64,000 nt of DNA, taken from NCBI GenBank assembly GCA_947566645.1, contig CANOKL010000022.1, positions 1-64,000 on the forward strand. Direction: 5' to 3'. The position numbers and the translations under genes were made by a program. The notes beneath the pieces were generated by a model. The model had not been told where the DNA came from, made no database searches, and saw only the letters and a list, made by a program, of their open reading frames with translations. The DNA is from an uncultured Lachnospiraceae bacterium. GTDB lineage: Bacteria > Bacillota > Clostridia > Lachnospirales > Lachnospiraceae. Each line of letters begins with the position of its first letter. Position 1 is the stretch's first letter. Positions 27,522 to 37,700 of this stretch are shown one piece after another.

Positions 27522-28520
27522 ATGGATTTGATTATGGGAAAGATTAGAATTGGTATTGTGGGATATGGTAATATTGGGCGCGGTGTGGAGAAAGCAATTG
27601 CCCGGAATGAGGATATGGAGCTTGGGGCGGTTTTTACGAGAAGGGATCCGTCTTTGGTTTCCATCCAGATGGCTGGCGTGCCGGTGAAGCATATGGATGA
27701 CATGCTTTCCATGAAGGACGAGATTGATGTTATGATTTTATGCGGAGGGTCAGCGACGGACCTTCCGGTGATGGGACCGGAGCTTGCGGTGAATTTTAAT
27801 ACGATTGACAGCTTTGATACCCACGCGAGAATTCCGGAGTATTTTGGAAATATGGATGAGGCGGCGAGAAAGGGCGGAAATATCAGTATTATTTCTGTAG
27901 GCTGGGATCCGGGAATGTTTTCTTTGAACCGCCTCTATGCGGAAGCGATTCTTCCCCAGGGCAGTACGTATACATTTTGGGGGAAGGGAGTGAGCCAGGG
28001 GCATTCCGATGCGGTCCGCCGTATTGAGGGAGTAAAAAATGCGATCCAGTATACAGTGCCGGTTGAGGCCGCAGTGGACCGTGTCCGAAGCGGAAGCGAG
28101 CCAGAGCTTACGACGAGAGAGAAGCACCTCAGGGAGTGCTATGTAGTGCCAGAGGAAGGGGCAGATCTGAAAGCAATCGAGACTGCAATTAAGACGATGC
28201 CTAATTATTTTGACGAATATGATACTACGGTAACATTTATTACGGAGGAAGAGTTGAAAAAGGAGCATAGCAGTATGCCTCACGGTGGTTTCGTAATACG
28301 CAGCGGTGAGACGGGGACGGAAGGGAATAAGCATATTATTGAATATTCCCTGAAGCTGGATTCGAACCCGGAATTTACGGCAAGCGTGCTGGTCTGCTAT
28401 GCGAGGGCGGCTTACAGGCTTGCGGCAGCAGGCGAAAGCGGCGCCAGGAGTGTGTTTGACATCGCACCGGGGCTGCTGTCCCAAAAGAGCGCAGAGCAGC
28501 TAAGGAAAGTTATGCTGTAG
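27522..28520 (+). CDS. ddh: meso-Diaminopimelate D-dehydrogenase
   Basis: 332 residues. It reductively aminates tetrahydrodipicolinate to meso-DAP with NADPH and ammonia, a one-step branch to lysine and cell-wall DAP. Recognised by the N-terminal Rossmann motif IGIVGYGNIGRGVEKAI, then LCGGSATDLPVMGPELA, NTIDSFDTHARIPEY, and SVGWDPGMFSLNRLY. The ATG at 27522 has GGAG at good spacing; the ATG at 27534 (MGKIRIG) gives an N-terminus closer to known family members, so the start is uncertain by four residues. The gene is alone between two inverted composite repeats, which is unusual. Confidence 0.93.
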   Translation: MDLIMGKIRIGIVGYGNIGRGVEKAIARNEDMELGAVFTRRDPSLVSIQMAGVPVKHMDDMLSMKDEIDVMILCGGSATDLPVMGPELAVNFNTIDSFDTHARIPEYFGNMDEAARKGGNISIISVGWDPGMFSLNRLYAEAILPQGSTYTFWGKGVSQGHSDAVRRIEGVKNAIQYTVPVEAAVDRVRSGSEPELTTREKHLRECYVVPEEGADLKAIETAIKTMPNYFDEYDTTVTFITEEELKKEHSSMPHGGFVIRSGETGTEGNKHIIEYSLKLDSNPEFTASVLVCYARAAYRLAAAGESGARSVFDIAPGLLSQKSAEQLRKVML

Positions 28521-28524
28521 GCAA

Positions 28525-28584
28525 ATGGGGACACCCTGTTTTCAATCTGGGACGGGGCATTTTTAAAAATGCCCCGTCCCCAAA
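28525..28584. repeat. Composite hairpin repeat, right copy flanking ddh
   Basis: ATGGGGACACCC, an AATCT spacer, then GGGACGGGG...CCCCGTCCCC. It is inverted relative to 27454-27512. Its end abuts the AGGAGG ribosome site of the TatD gene. Confidence 0.85.
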
Positions 28585-28596
28585 TTAGGAGGTTTT

Positions 28597-29358
28597 ATGA
28601 TTTTTGATACGCATGCGCATTATGATGACAGGCAGTTTGACGCAGACCGCACTGAGCTTTTGAATGGGATGCCGGATGCCGGCGTGGGGACGATTGTGAA
28701 TGTTGGGGCTTCTCTGAATGGCTGCAGGAGGGCGATGGAGCTGGCGGGGGAGTTTCCGTTTGTGTATGCCGCGGTGGGGGTTCATCCGGATGAGGTGGGT
28801 TTTCTGAATGAGGAGACGTTCTCGCAGCTTGAGGGCTGGTGCTATGAGGAGAAGGTGGTTGCGGTGGGTGAGATTGGCCTGGATTATTACTGGGATACGG
28901 AGTCTCATGATCTGCAGAAGGAGTGGTTTATCAGGCAGCTTGACCTGGCCCGGAGGACGGGGCTTCCGGTGAATATCCATAGCCGGGATGCTGCGGAGGA
29001 TACGTTCCGGATTATGAAGGAGCACGCGGAAGGAATTCCGGGGATTATCCACTGCTTTTCGGGCTCGCGGGAGCTGGCGGAGGAGTACGTGAAGCTTGGT
29101 TTTTATATTGGGATTGGCGGTGTGGTTACGTTTAAGAATGGGAAGAAGCTGAAACAGGTGGCCAGGGAGATACCGCTTTCGAGGATTGTGCTGGAGACGG
29201 ATTGTCCGTATCTTGCCCCGGAGCCGTACCGGGGGAAGAGGAATCAGTCAGGCTATATCAGATATGTGGCTGAGGAGATTGCAAGGCTTAAGGGGATTTC
29301 GTGCGAAGAGGTAATAGAGCAGACGGAGCGAAATGCCAGAGAAGTGTACCGCATATAA
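28597..29358 (+). CDS. TatD-family metal-dependent deoxyribonuclease
   Basis: 253 residues, normal for the TatD/YcfH family, a TIM-barrel hydrolase. Metal-site motifs in order: DTHAHYDD at the N-terminus, VGEIGLDYYW near residue 88, PVNIHSRDA near 125, IIHCFSGS near 148, and LETDCPYLAPEPYRGKRN near 200. Family members are nucleases linked to DNA repair or RNA turnover; the exact role in Gram-positive bacteria is not settled. Followed by rsmA, a common neighbour of tatD in Firmicutes. Confidence 0.92.
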   Translation: MIFDTHAHYDDRQFDADRTELLNGMPDAGVGTIVNVGASLNGCRRAMELAGEFPFVYAAVGVHPDEVGFLNEETFSQLEGWCYEEKVVAVGEIGLDYYWDTESHDLQKEWFIRQLDLARRTGLPVNIHSRDAAEDTFRIMKEHAEGIPGIIHCFSGSRELAEEYVKLGFYIGIGGVVTFKNGKKLKQVAREIPLSRIVLETDCPYLAPEPYRGKRNQSGYIRYVAEEIARLKGISCEEVIEQTERNAREVYRI

Positions 29359-29452
29359 CCTTACCTTTTTTAGTAAAATAAAATTTCATATAATCTTTAT
29401 ATCATTTTTTTTGATTTTAGTGTATAATAAGGTAACTGTTTAGGTTGGATGC

Positions 29453-29487
29453 GTTACTATGAGAGGACGGCTGGTCCGTGAAGTAAC
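29453..29487 (+). ncRNA. Unassigned stem-loop motif, copy C, in rsmA leader
   Basis: GTTAC/GTAAC outer stem, loop TATGAG opposite GTGAA, inner stem GGAC/GTCC around GGCTG. A TATAAT element at 29423-29428 stands 24 bp upstream, so this copy is probably in the 5' leader of rsmA. Copies A and B are at 12161 and 53174. The 29359-29554 gap has no gene; a T-rich stretch (29531-29538) lies before the rsmA ribosome site. Confidence 0.5.
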
Positions 29488-29554
29488 CTGTCCAGGCTCC
29501 GGAGATGGAGTATCAGACGGTTGCCTTTTATTTTTTTAATCCGGGGAGTATGAT

Positions 29555-30445
29555 ATGAGTAAGCCGACACTGGGAAATCCCCAGAAGACGATAGAGATCT
29601 TACAGAAGTATCAGTTTACATTTCAGAAAAAATTCGGACAGAATTTCTTGATTGACACCCACGTTTTGGACAAGATTATACGCGCAGCAGAGATATCGAA
29701 GGAGGACATGGTTCTGGAGATTGGTCCTGGTATCGGGACGATGACCCAGTATCTTGCGGAAGCGGCGCGGCAGGTAGTGGCTGTGGAGATAGACAGGAAC
29801 CTGATTCCGATCTTATCGGAGACATTAAGCGGATATGATAATGTAAGCGTGATAAATGAAGATGTGCTAAAGCTTGATATTGCGAAGCTTGCAGAGAGGG
29901 AGAACGGCGGCCGCCCGGTTAAGGTGGTGGCGAATCTTCCTTATTATATAACGACGCCGATTATTATGGGGATATTTGAGAATCACGTTCCAGTGGAGAG
30001 CATTACGGTTATGGTGCAGAAGGAGGTCGCGGACCGTATGCAGACAGGGCCGGGAAGCAAGGACTATGGTGCGCTGTCGCTGGCAGTGCAGTATTATGCG
30101 AAACCGTACATAGTGGCGAATGTTCCTCCGAACTGCTTTATGCCGCGCCCGAAGGTAGGCTCCGCAGTCATCCGCCTTACAAGACATGATACGCCTCCGG
30201 TCCATGTGCAGGATGAGAGGCTGATGTTTGATATTATCAGGGCATCCTTTAACCAGAGGCGGAAAACCCTGGTGAACGGGCTCAATAATTCAGACAGGCT
30301 AAAGCTTCCGAAGGAGGTTATAATTCATGCAGTTGAACAGCTCGGGAAGGGAGCAGGCGTACGGGGAGAAGCCCTGACGCTTCGGGAATTTGCCGCGCTG
30401 AGCAATGATATAGCAACCCGCAGACCAGACAGCAGGAAAGGATGA
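29555..30445 (+). CDS. rsmA: 16S rRNA (adenine-1518/1519-N6)-dimethyltransferase
   Basis: 296 residues. It dimethylates two adjacent adenosines in helix 45 of 16S rRNA late in 30S assembly. Motifs: KKFGQNFLID at the N-terminus, SAM-binding VLEIGPGIGTMTQYLA near residue 55, VAVEIDRNLIPIL, and the catalytic NLPYYITTPI near 128; the C-terminal domain contains PKVGSAVIRL. Also called KsgA. Start ATG 29555 after GGGGAG. Citrate synthase follows after six bases. Confidence 0.96.
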   Translation: MSKPTLGNPQKTIEILQKYQFTFQKKFGQNFLIDTHVLDKIIRAAEISKEDMVLEIGPGIGTMTQYLAEAARQVVAVEIDRNLIPILSETLSGYDNVSVINEDVLKLDIAKLAERENGGRPVKVVANLPYYITTPIIMGIFENHVPVESITVMVQKEVADRMQTGPGSKDYGALSLAVQYYAKPYIVANVPPNCFMPRPKVGSAVIRLTRHDTPPVHVQDERLMFDIIRASFNQRRKTLVNGLNNSDRLKLPKEVIIHAVEQLGKGAGVRGEALTLREFAALSNDIATRRPDSRKG

Positions 30446-30451
30446 TACAAT

Positions 30452-31822
30452 ATGCAAAAGAGTGTAGAAAGTGCATTATTTGAGATCACACCGGAGATTC
30501 AGCATTTTGCAGATCTGTGTGAGGAAAAGAATGCGATTGACAAGGAACTATATACAAAGTATGAGGTAAAGAGGGGCTTGCGCGACTTAAATGGAAAGGG
30601 TGTGCTTGCCGGCCTGACGAACATATCTGATGTAAGTGCAAAGAAGATTGTGGGAGGGAAGGAAGTACCCTGTGCAGGGAATCTGTATTACCGCGGCTAT
30701 AATATTAAGGATCTTGTGAAGGGATTCCTTAAGGAGAAGACATTTGGATTTGAGGAGATCGCGTATCTTCTGCTGTTTGGAGAGCTGCCGGATAAGAAGG
30801 AACTTACGGTTTTTCATGATACACTTGTAGAGAGGCGCACGCTTCCGCCGAATTTTGTCAGGGACGTTATCATGAAGGCGCCAAGCAGGGACATGATGAA
30901 CAGCCTGTCGCGCTCCATTCTGAATCTGTATTCCTATGATGAGAAGGCGGATGATACAACGATTCCGAATGTGCTAAGGCAGTGCCTGAACCTGATCAGC
31001 CAGTTTCCGATGCTGATGGTTTACGGGTATCATGCATATAATTACCGCAGGGGAGATGATTTATTCATTTACGCACCGTCTCCGGAGCTTTCCACAGCGG
31101 AGAATATACTGATGATGCTGAGAGAGAATAGGAAGTATTCCAAGCTTGAGGCGAAGATCCTGGATATGGCGCTTGTGCTTCATATGGACCATGGCGGTGG
31201 TAATAACTCTACATTTACTACACATGTCGTTACATCATCAGGTACTGATACATATTCTACAATTGCAGCTGCAATGGCTTCTCTTAAGGGACCGAAGCAC
31301 GGCGGTGCCAATATTAAGGTTACACAGATGTTTGAGGATATGAAGCAGCAGGTTCATGACTGGGAGGATCAGGACGCTGTACGCCAGTATCTGGTCGATC
31401 TGCTGGAGAAGAGAGCATTTGACCAGAAAGGGCTGATCTATGGAATGGGGCATGCGATCTACTCCATATCTGACCCGAGAGCAGATATTTTCAAGAAGTT
31501 TGTGAAGCAGCTGGCGCGGGAGAAGGGCTGCGAGAAGGAATATGCCCTGTATGAGCTGGTGGAGAAGATGGCTCCCAAGGTGATTGCTGAGAAGAGGAAG
31601 ATTTATAAAGGTGTAAATGCAAATGTGGACTTCTACAGCGGACTGGTCTACAGTATGCTGGATCTTCCGCCGGCGCTATATACACCGATCTTTGCAGCGG
31701 CACGTATTGTAGGCTGGAGCGCCCACAGGCTGGAGGAGCTTAAGAATGTGGATAAGATTATCCGTCCGGCATATAAGCCTCTGGCAGAACACAGAGCTTA
31801 TGTGCCGCTGGCAGAACGGTAA
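30452..31822 (+). CDS. Citrate synthase
   Basis: 456 residues, type II-like citrate/2-methylcitrate synthase. It condenses oxaloacetate and acetyl-CoA. Seen: the GNLYYRGYNIKDLV block near residue 75, the catalytic-region HMDHGGGNNSTFTTHVV near 245, LKGPKHGGANIKV near 278, MGHAIYSISDPRADI near 330, and NVDFYSGLVY near 390. The enzyme probably feeds glutamate synthesis through a partial TCA pathway (inference). Its stop codon lies inside the first copy of a 16-bp tandem repeat. Confidence 0.93.
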   Translation: MQKSVESALFEITPEIQHFADLCEEKNAIDKELYTKYEVKRGLRDLNGKGVLAGLTNISDVSAKKIVGGKEVPCAGNLYYRGYNIKDLVKGFLKEKTFGFEEIAYLLLFGELPDKKELTVFHDTLVERRTLPPNFVRDVIMKAPSRDMMNSLSRSILNLYSYDEKADDTTIPNVLRQCLNLISQFPMLMVYGYHAYNYRRGDDLFIYAPSPELSTAENILMMLRENRKYSKLEAKILDMALVLHMDHGGGNNSTFTTHVVTSSGTDTYSTIAAAMASLKGPKHGGANIKVTQMFEDMKQQVHDWEDQDAVRQYLVDLLEKRAFDQKGLIYGMGHAIYSISDPRADIFKKFVKQLAREKGCEKEYALYELVEKMAPKVIAEKRKIYKGVNANVDFYSGLVYSMLDLPPALYTPIFAAARIVGWSAHRLEELKNVDKIIRPAYKPLAEHRAYVPLAER

Positions 31823-31960
31823 CCTGCAGAACAGCGGCTAAGCAGAACGGCAGTTAAGCAGAACAGCAGCTGAACAGAACGGCAGTTAAGCAGAACAGCA
31901 GCTGAACAGAACAGCGGCTAAGCAGAATCGCAGTTGAGCAGAAGAGCGGCTAAGCAGAAC
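31813..31960. repeat. 16-bp tandem repeat, about nine copies
   Basis: Units such as AGAACGGCAGTTAAGC and AGAACAGCAGCTGAAC repeat in register at 31828, 31844, 31860, 31876, 31892, 31908, 31924 and 31940, with a shorter first unit (31813) that overlaps the end of the citrate synthase gene. The period is not a multiple of three, so it is not coding. It fills the gap before the lipase gene and may be a polymorphic slippage locus. Confidence 0.9.
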
Positions 31961-31962
31961 AG

Positions 31963-31997
31963 GCTGCCTGCCGGGCAGATTCCGCCTGGCAGGCAGC
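31963..31997. repeat. Perfect 10-bp stem hairpin between tandem repeats and the hydrolase gene
   Basis: GCTGCCTGCC (31963-31972) and GGCAGGCAGC (31988-31997) enclose a 15-nt loop that can pair further. No T-run follows, so it is a structured leader or processing element rather than a standard terminator. Confidence 0.6.
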
Positions 31998-32028
31998 AGA
32001 AGGAGATCAGGAAGGGAGGCGTCAGACA

Positions 32029-32967
32029 GTGAAGAGGGAATTTCGTTATCCGTCCAGGGACGGAGTGACAGGGATCCATGCGGTCGAGTGGATCCCGGAA
32101 GGGGAAGTAAAGGCAGTACTTCAGATCTGCCACGGGATGACAGAATACATTAACCGCTATGATGAATTTGCGTGCTTTTTGAACGGACATGGGATCTATG
32201 TGACTGGACATGACCATCTGGGACATGGGGAATCCGTGCAGGGAAAGGATGATTATGGATATTTCCATGAGAAGAAGGGGAATCAGTATGTGATCGGCGA
32301 TATCCATAAGCTCCGGGGAATTACCATGAGAAAATACCCTGAAGTGCCGTATTTTATCCTGGGACACAGTATGGGCTCCTTTTTAGTGCGCCAGTATCTG
32401 ACCATGTATGGAAATGGCCTTGCAGGAGCGATTATAATGGGAACCGGACACCATAGTGCACTGGAGCTTAACCTTGGCCTTGCGATATGCCGTGCTGCAG
32501 CACTTGTGAAGGGATGGAAATACCGCAGCACATTTATTAACAACTTAAGCTTTGGCGGGTATAACAGGAGCTTTAAAAACGACCCGTCAGGGGCAACGTG
32601 GCTTTCAGCAAATGTGGAAAACTGCGAGAAGTATGCGGCTGATCCCCTCTGTACCTTTCAGTTTACCGTGAATGGATATTATCAGATGTTTAAGGGGATG
32701 AAGGTGCTCGCAAAGAAGGAAAGCATGGAGAGGATACCGAAGAAGCTTCCAGTACTCTTCGTCGCAGGGACGGACGACCCGGTAGGGGATTTTGGAAGAA
32801 GTGTCCGGTATGTTTATGGAAAGTATCGTTCAGCAGGTATGCAGGATGTGAAGATCAGACTGTATAAAGGGGACCGCCATGAGATACTCAATGAAACGGA
32901 CCGGCAGCAGATTTACTCTGATCTTTACCGGTGGATGAGAAAGCGGTCTGGGGACGGGGTAAAATGA
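32029..32967 (+). CDS. Alpha/beta hydrolase, lysophospholipase/monoacylglycerol lipase type
   Basis: 312 residues, GTG start preceded by GGGAGG. The serine-hydrolase set is visible: oxyanion HGMTEY near residue 35, nucleophile elbow GHSMGS with Ser114, the acid in GTDDPVGDF near 245, and His in GDRHEIL near 285. There is no signal peptide, so it is probably cytoplasmic. It resembles PldB/YtpA-like proteins that cleave lysophospholipids or monoglycerides; substrate is not determinable. Its last five residues, GDGVK, and the TGA stop are encoded by a GGGGACGGGG repeat. Confidence 0.88.
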   Translation: MKREFRYPSRDGVTGIHAVEWIPEGEVKAVLQICHGMTEYINRYDEFACFLNGHGIYVTGHDHLGHGESVQGKDDYGYFHEKKGNQYVIGDIHKLRGITMRKYPEVPYFILGHSMGSFLVRQYLTMYGNGLAGAIIMGTGHHSALELNLGLAICRAAALVKGWKYRSTFINNLSFGGYNRSFKNDPSGATWLSANVENCEKYAADPLCTFQFTVNGYYQMFKGMKVLAKKESMERIPKKLPVLFVAGTDDPVGDFGRSVRYVYGKYRSAGMQDVKIRLYKGDRHEILNETDRQQIYSDLYRWMRKRSGDGVK

Positions 32968-32983
32968 AAAATACCCCGTCCCC
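32950..32983. repeat. GGGGACGGGG hairpin repeat
   Basis: Full 34-nt unit with 10-bp arms. It contains the end of the hydrolase gene and ends 16 bases before the ATG of the next hybrid kinase. Confidence 0.85.
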
Positions 32984-32999
32984 ATTGCGGGGGATGAGG

Positions 33000-34715
33000 A
33001 TGGTTTTAGATTATTTTAATTATCATATGGTGCCGTTGCTTATTCTGCTGGCGGCATTGGTTTTTTCTGTGTTCTGCCTGGGACTTTATCTTCGGGAGAG
33101 AGTGAGGGCGAAGAGACTTGAGGCCTCTGTTTCCGGGGAGAGGCGGTTTTATGAAGCTTTTGCTGCAAACAGACGGGACTTTTTTCTGCTAGTCAGGCAG
33201 AGCGATCTTCATATCCTGTATGTTAGTCCGAATTTTGAAGAGATGACGGGGATTGACCAGGAGCGTTTGTGCTCGGATATTGAGGCGCTGAAGCTTATGG
33301 TCAGCCCGAAGACAGCCAGAAGGGTTATCAGGGAGCTGAAAGAGTGGGACTGCAGTGGGGAACTCAGGCTGGAGATTGATTATAGTGCTTCCGGCAGCGA
33401 ACAGGTGAGCCATGGGCTGGTATCTGTCCGGCTTGAGGAGAGTACTTCCTGCTATCTGGTTGTGTTCTGTGATAATACCCAGGAGTATAAGATACGGGAC
33501 GGGCTTAAGAGGGAGCTCGGGCAGGCACGCCAGGAGAGTCAGGCAAAGACGGATTTTCTGTCAAAGATGTCGCATGAGATACGTACTCCGATGAATGGGA
33601 TTCTCGGGATGCTGAGTCTTGCAAAGGCACACGTTATGGATCCGAAGCAGACAGGATATTATCTGGACAGGGCAGAGAGTCTGTCCCAGTTTCTGCTTAC
33701 ATTGATTAATGACATCCTGGATATGTCCAGGATTGAAAGCGGGAAAATGGAGCTGGAGGAGGTTCCGTTTGATCTGTTTGCAGTAGCGGAGAAGCTGGAT
33801 TCTATGTTCCGGAGCACCACTGAGGCTAAGAATCTGAAGTGGGACGTCAGGATGCAGGATTTTGATGTATGCCGTGTTGTAGGCGATGAGCTGCGGCTTA
33901 CACAGGTCATTATTAACTTTATCTCCAATGCCGTGAAGTTTACTCCGCCCGGAGGCTCGGTTATCGTTACCTTCAGGCAGATGCATAAGATTGAGGGGAA
34001 GATTCATCTTATGATCCGGGTAAGGGATACCGGAAAGGGAATCAAGTCAGACTTTATAAGCAAAATCTTCCGGCCGTTTGAGCAGGAGGATGCGTCTACT
34101 GCCCATCATTACGGAGGCAGCGGTCTTGGCATGGCGATTGCAGATAATATTGTCAGGATGATGAACGGCGAGATTATTGTAGAGAGCGAGGAAGGAAAAG
34201 GTACAGAATTTGTCGTCTATATAGCACTTCCGATCGCAGAGGGTGAGCAGGAGGTGCCAGAGACCTGGAAGAGTACAGGCGAAGAGATGGACGATGTGGC
34301 AAGAAAGAAGGCAATCGAGGAATTTACGCTGGATGGCCTTCATATTCTGCTTGCAGAAGATAATGATGTAAATGCAGAGATTGCAATGGAGATTATGGAG
34401 ATGGAAGGGGCTGTTCTTGAACGTGCCTGCGACGGCATAGAGGCAGTACGTATGTTTGAAGAGAGCCAGGAAAATGGATATGATGCAATACTGATGGATA
34501 TTCAGATGCCGAATATGACGGGATGGGAGGCTGCGGCTGCAATCAGGAAACTGGGAAGAGCGGATGCGGACATTCCGATATTTGCTATGTCTGCAAATGC
34601 ATTCGTAGAGGATAAGCGGCATTCCATGGAAGTGGGAATGAACGGACACATATCAAAGCCGGTTGATTACAAAGAGGTACGCCGGTTGATGGGAGAGGCT
34701 CTCCTTAACAGGTAA
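33000..34715 (+). CDS. Hybrid sensor histidine kinase with one receiver domain
   Basis: 571 residues. One N-terminal membrane segment (about residues 10-32), then a PAS-like sensor (about 45-165, with YVSPNFEEMTGID), HisKA with KMSHEIRTPMNG (His192), HATPase with NFISNAVKFT and GGSGLGMA, and one C-terminal receiver with AILMDIQMPNMTG (Asp500) ending in GHISKPVDYKEV. Start placed at ATG 33000 (MVLDYF) with GGGGG six bases upstream; longer frames run into the repeat hairpin and are unlikely. Output partner unknown. It precedes the large repeat-protein gene by 44 bp, so the two may share a transcript. Confidence 0.92.
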   Translation: MVLDYFNYHMVPLLILLAALVFSVFCLGLYLRERVRAKRLEASVSGERRFYEAFAANRRDFFLLVRQSDLHILYVSPNFEEMTGIDQERLCSDIEALKLMVSPKTARRVIRELKEWDCSGELRLEIDYSASGSEQVSHGLVSVRLEESTSCYLVVFCDNTQEYKIRDGLKRELGQARQESQAKTDFLSKMSHEIRTPMNGILGMLSLAKAHVMDPKQTGYYLDRAESLSQFLLTLINDILDMSRIESGKMELEEVPFDLFAVAEKLDSMFRSTTEAKNLKWDVRMQDFDVCRVVGDELRLTQVIINFISNAVKFTPPGGSVIVTFRQMHKIEGKIHLMIRVRDTGKGIKSDFISKIFRPFEQEDASTAHHYGGSGLGMAIADNIVRMMNGEIIVESEEGKGTEFVVYIALPIAEGEQEVPETWKSTGEEMDDVARKKAIEEFTLDGLHILLAEDNDVNAEIAMEIMEMEGAVLERACDGIEAVRMFEESQENGYDAILMDIQMPNMTGWEAAAAIRKLGRADADIPIFAMSANAFVEDKRHSMEVGMNGHISKPVDYKEVRRLMGEALLNR

Positions 34716-34759
34716 CTGATTCAAAGTTCCTAAGTAGTTCTGAGAGGGGAATCCGAAGC

Positions 34760-37700
34760 ATGAAAGAGAGGAAGAAATGGAAGCAGATAAAAAAGAATAA
34801 GCTGACTGCAGTCCTGACAGGAATCCTCGTAGTGGGGGCAGGCATCATTGTCCTGGTAAATGCATCAGGATTACAAAAGATATTTGATCCAGAGAACTTT
34901 GGCCGTTTTGAGAATCAGTACGACAACAGTGGTGAGTATGATTCCACGGCAGGGGACGGAGAGAAGTCTGATCTTGCAGATGAAAGCGAGGATGGACAGG
35001 ACAGCGCGGATGAGGATACGCAGAGGGCACTGAAGGTGGCTGAGGAAAAGGCCCGGGATCCTCAGGATCCTGACGGTCTCGGGATGGCTGATGAGAAGAA
35101 TCAGAAAAGGAATCCTGGAGAAAAGAATCCCAATGCATTCGAAGTTTCGGATAAGGAAGGACCCGGGGGAGTCGGAACCAGGCCGGGCGGAGGAAACAGC
35201 GGAAGTACTGGAGGCAGCAGTGGCGAGGGAAACGGCAGCGGACAAGGAAATCATGGAGGTAAGCCAGGGGACTCTGGCAGCAATCCGGGGAAGCCGGATG
35301 ACCCGGAGAGGCCGGATGACCCGGAGAAACCGGATGACCCGGAAAAGCCGGATGACCCGGAGAAGCCGGATAACCCTGACCCGGAAACCTGGGAGGATGA
35401 GCAGCTGAAACCCCGTGATCCGATTGAGACAGAGAACGGCACCCTTGTGAAACTGACTGCATCAATTACCAGGGATTACTGCCGGGGAGATATTTTCGAA
35501 GAAAAGGATGCACAGGTTCTTGCGACCTTCCGCCAGAAGGACCAGACGAAGCAGACAATTGCACTGCCCTATGGGGGGAAGAATGGATACAGTGTGAAGC
35601 TGTCCACAAAGCTTGTGGGAACACATACAGCTGTTTTCAGCTATCTTGGCATGACGGCAAGAGCCCCGTATGAGGTGATCTCCAGCGGCCTTTCCATCCG
35701 TTATCACAGCGAGCGGGAGGGGGAGATCTATGCCACCCAGTTTCCGGGACCGTTAGACGGTGACGAATCGGAGATTCATGAACTGTCCAATATGGATTTT
35801 CATCCTGTCAGCGGGGGAATCGTGGATCTGACAGATCTGCACAGCCGGCTGATTGCATATCTTGGAGATGCAAGGACCCGGGAAAACTTTCTCGCAGAAA
35901 CATTATATCAGAATGTACTATTTCTTGAGGAAGAGGACGGGTATCTTACCAGAATGCTCTGCGGATTTAAATACTATATTAATAAAAACCTGGAAGAGAA
36001 CGGGCCTTATACCTATTATCCGGTCTACAACTGGGGAGCCGGCAGTATGAGAAGCGTCATGGATGTAGTATGCGATGTCCCGGAGGGCTATAAGATCAGA
36101 CGCGCCGTTCAGAATGAAGGAAATCTGCAAAGGTTCAGAGGCAGCCAGGTTCTGGAGCAATACACAGGAAAGGGACAGACGCTGTCTGTGCCTATGGGTG
36201 TGACGGAGGTCGCATTAAAGGGGCGGCAGGGAGAAGGCTCTATTACTTCTCTTGTGCTTCCGGAAAGTGTCTGTGAAGTTGACTTTGCCAGCGTCTCAGA
36301 GTGCCTGCCGGGGCTTGAAGAGTACCAGGTGTCAGGGCACAGCCGCTGGCGGGTGACGGACGGAGTGCTGTATAGCGGTGACGGACACACGCTTCTTAGC
36401 GTACCTGCGGGAAAGAAGGAACTTACGATACCAGATACGGTGACGACAATCGAAAAGGGTGCTTTTAAAAACAGCAGTATCCGGGAGCTTACGATACCAG
36501 ATACGGTGACAGAACTGGGAAGAGGCTGTTTTGAGGGATTTCATGCTGACGTGATCCGTATGGAGGGGACATCCGTGCCCAGGGTGTCAGCGGAGACAGG
36601 GTACAGCGGAAAGATTCTGTTTGCGGATTCTGATTATGACAGGGTGCTTAAAAATGGAATGTTTGCATTCAGAAGCCGGGATATTCTGTTTGGTGTCATG
36701 GATGAGGAGGGACGGGAGATTCCAGGGAAAGTGGGAATCTATGTGTACGATGACAGCCGTTCTATCCTGACCCCCAGGGGTGAAGAACACACATTGGCAG
36801 GGATTCCGGCGGATGTGTACGGACTTTACAGGGTTCCGGATGGAATTACCGCGATTGACTGTGGAGCCTTTGTGATGCCGGACGGACTCAGAGAGATTGA
36901 ACTGCCGGATACGGTAACAGAGCTTCGGGAAGGCAGCCTGGTACTTCCAGAGACTGTGACAGACCTCTATCTGTCTTCGGATATGATCCGGGTATCTTCC
37001 AGTCTGTTCGGAGCGTTAGAGGAAGGGGTTCCAGAGATTGCCATATATGTTCCAGAGGAGCACTACCATGCTTATCTTGAGGAATGGTCTGATTCCCTGG
37101 ATCCGGTTTATGGTTCAGGGACAGCAGAACGTCTGTTAAAGAAAATGGACGGAAGTATTTTCTATGAGAATGATGCAAAATATCAGAAACTATCCGGTGA
37201 CGGAGGAGACTATTATCGTCTGCTGAAGGTATATGGGCAGAACCAGCGGGCGTTTGGAGTGAAAGAAGGAACAGCCGAGATTGCCGCAGATGCATTTTCT
37301 CTGTGCAGGTCACTGGAGATTCTGTATCTTCCGGCCTCACTTAAGCAGGTAGAGAAAAATGCTTTTCAAGGATGTAAAAGCCTTCAGACTGTGGCATCAG
37401 ACCAGGCGGGTCTTCTTGATAAAAATGCATTTGCCGGGGCGTCAGGGGATGTGAAGCTATATGAAAAAGACAGCCGGTTTGAAGGATTCCTGTATGATGG
37501 CAGTGCCTTGTACGGGAAACTGACATCAGGTGGATATACCCTGATTGATGTGCCGTCGGATTATTCCGGGGATATGACGTTGTATAAGAACACGAAGACC
37601 CTGGAGGATGAGGCATTTAAGTTTTGTGAGGGATTAAGAAGTATTGTGATACCAGATCAGGCCTCTCTTACTGCCATCGGAGACAGATGCTTTGAAGGCT

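Noticed and set aside
29453-29487. Guanidine-I (ykkC) riboswitch upstream of rsmA
   Set aside because: CTGGTCCG resembles part of that class, but the other conserved segments are absent and the downstream gene does not fit.
31813-31960. CRISPR-like array
   Set aside because: Units are contiguous 16-bp repeats without spacers and no cas gene is present.
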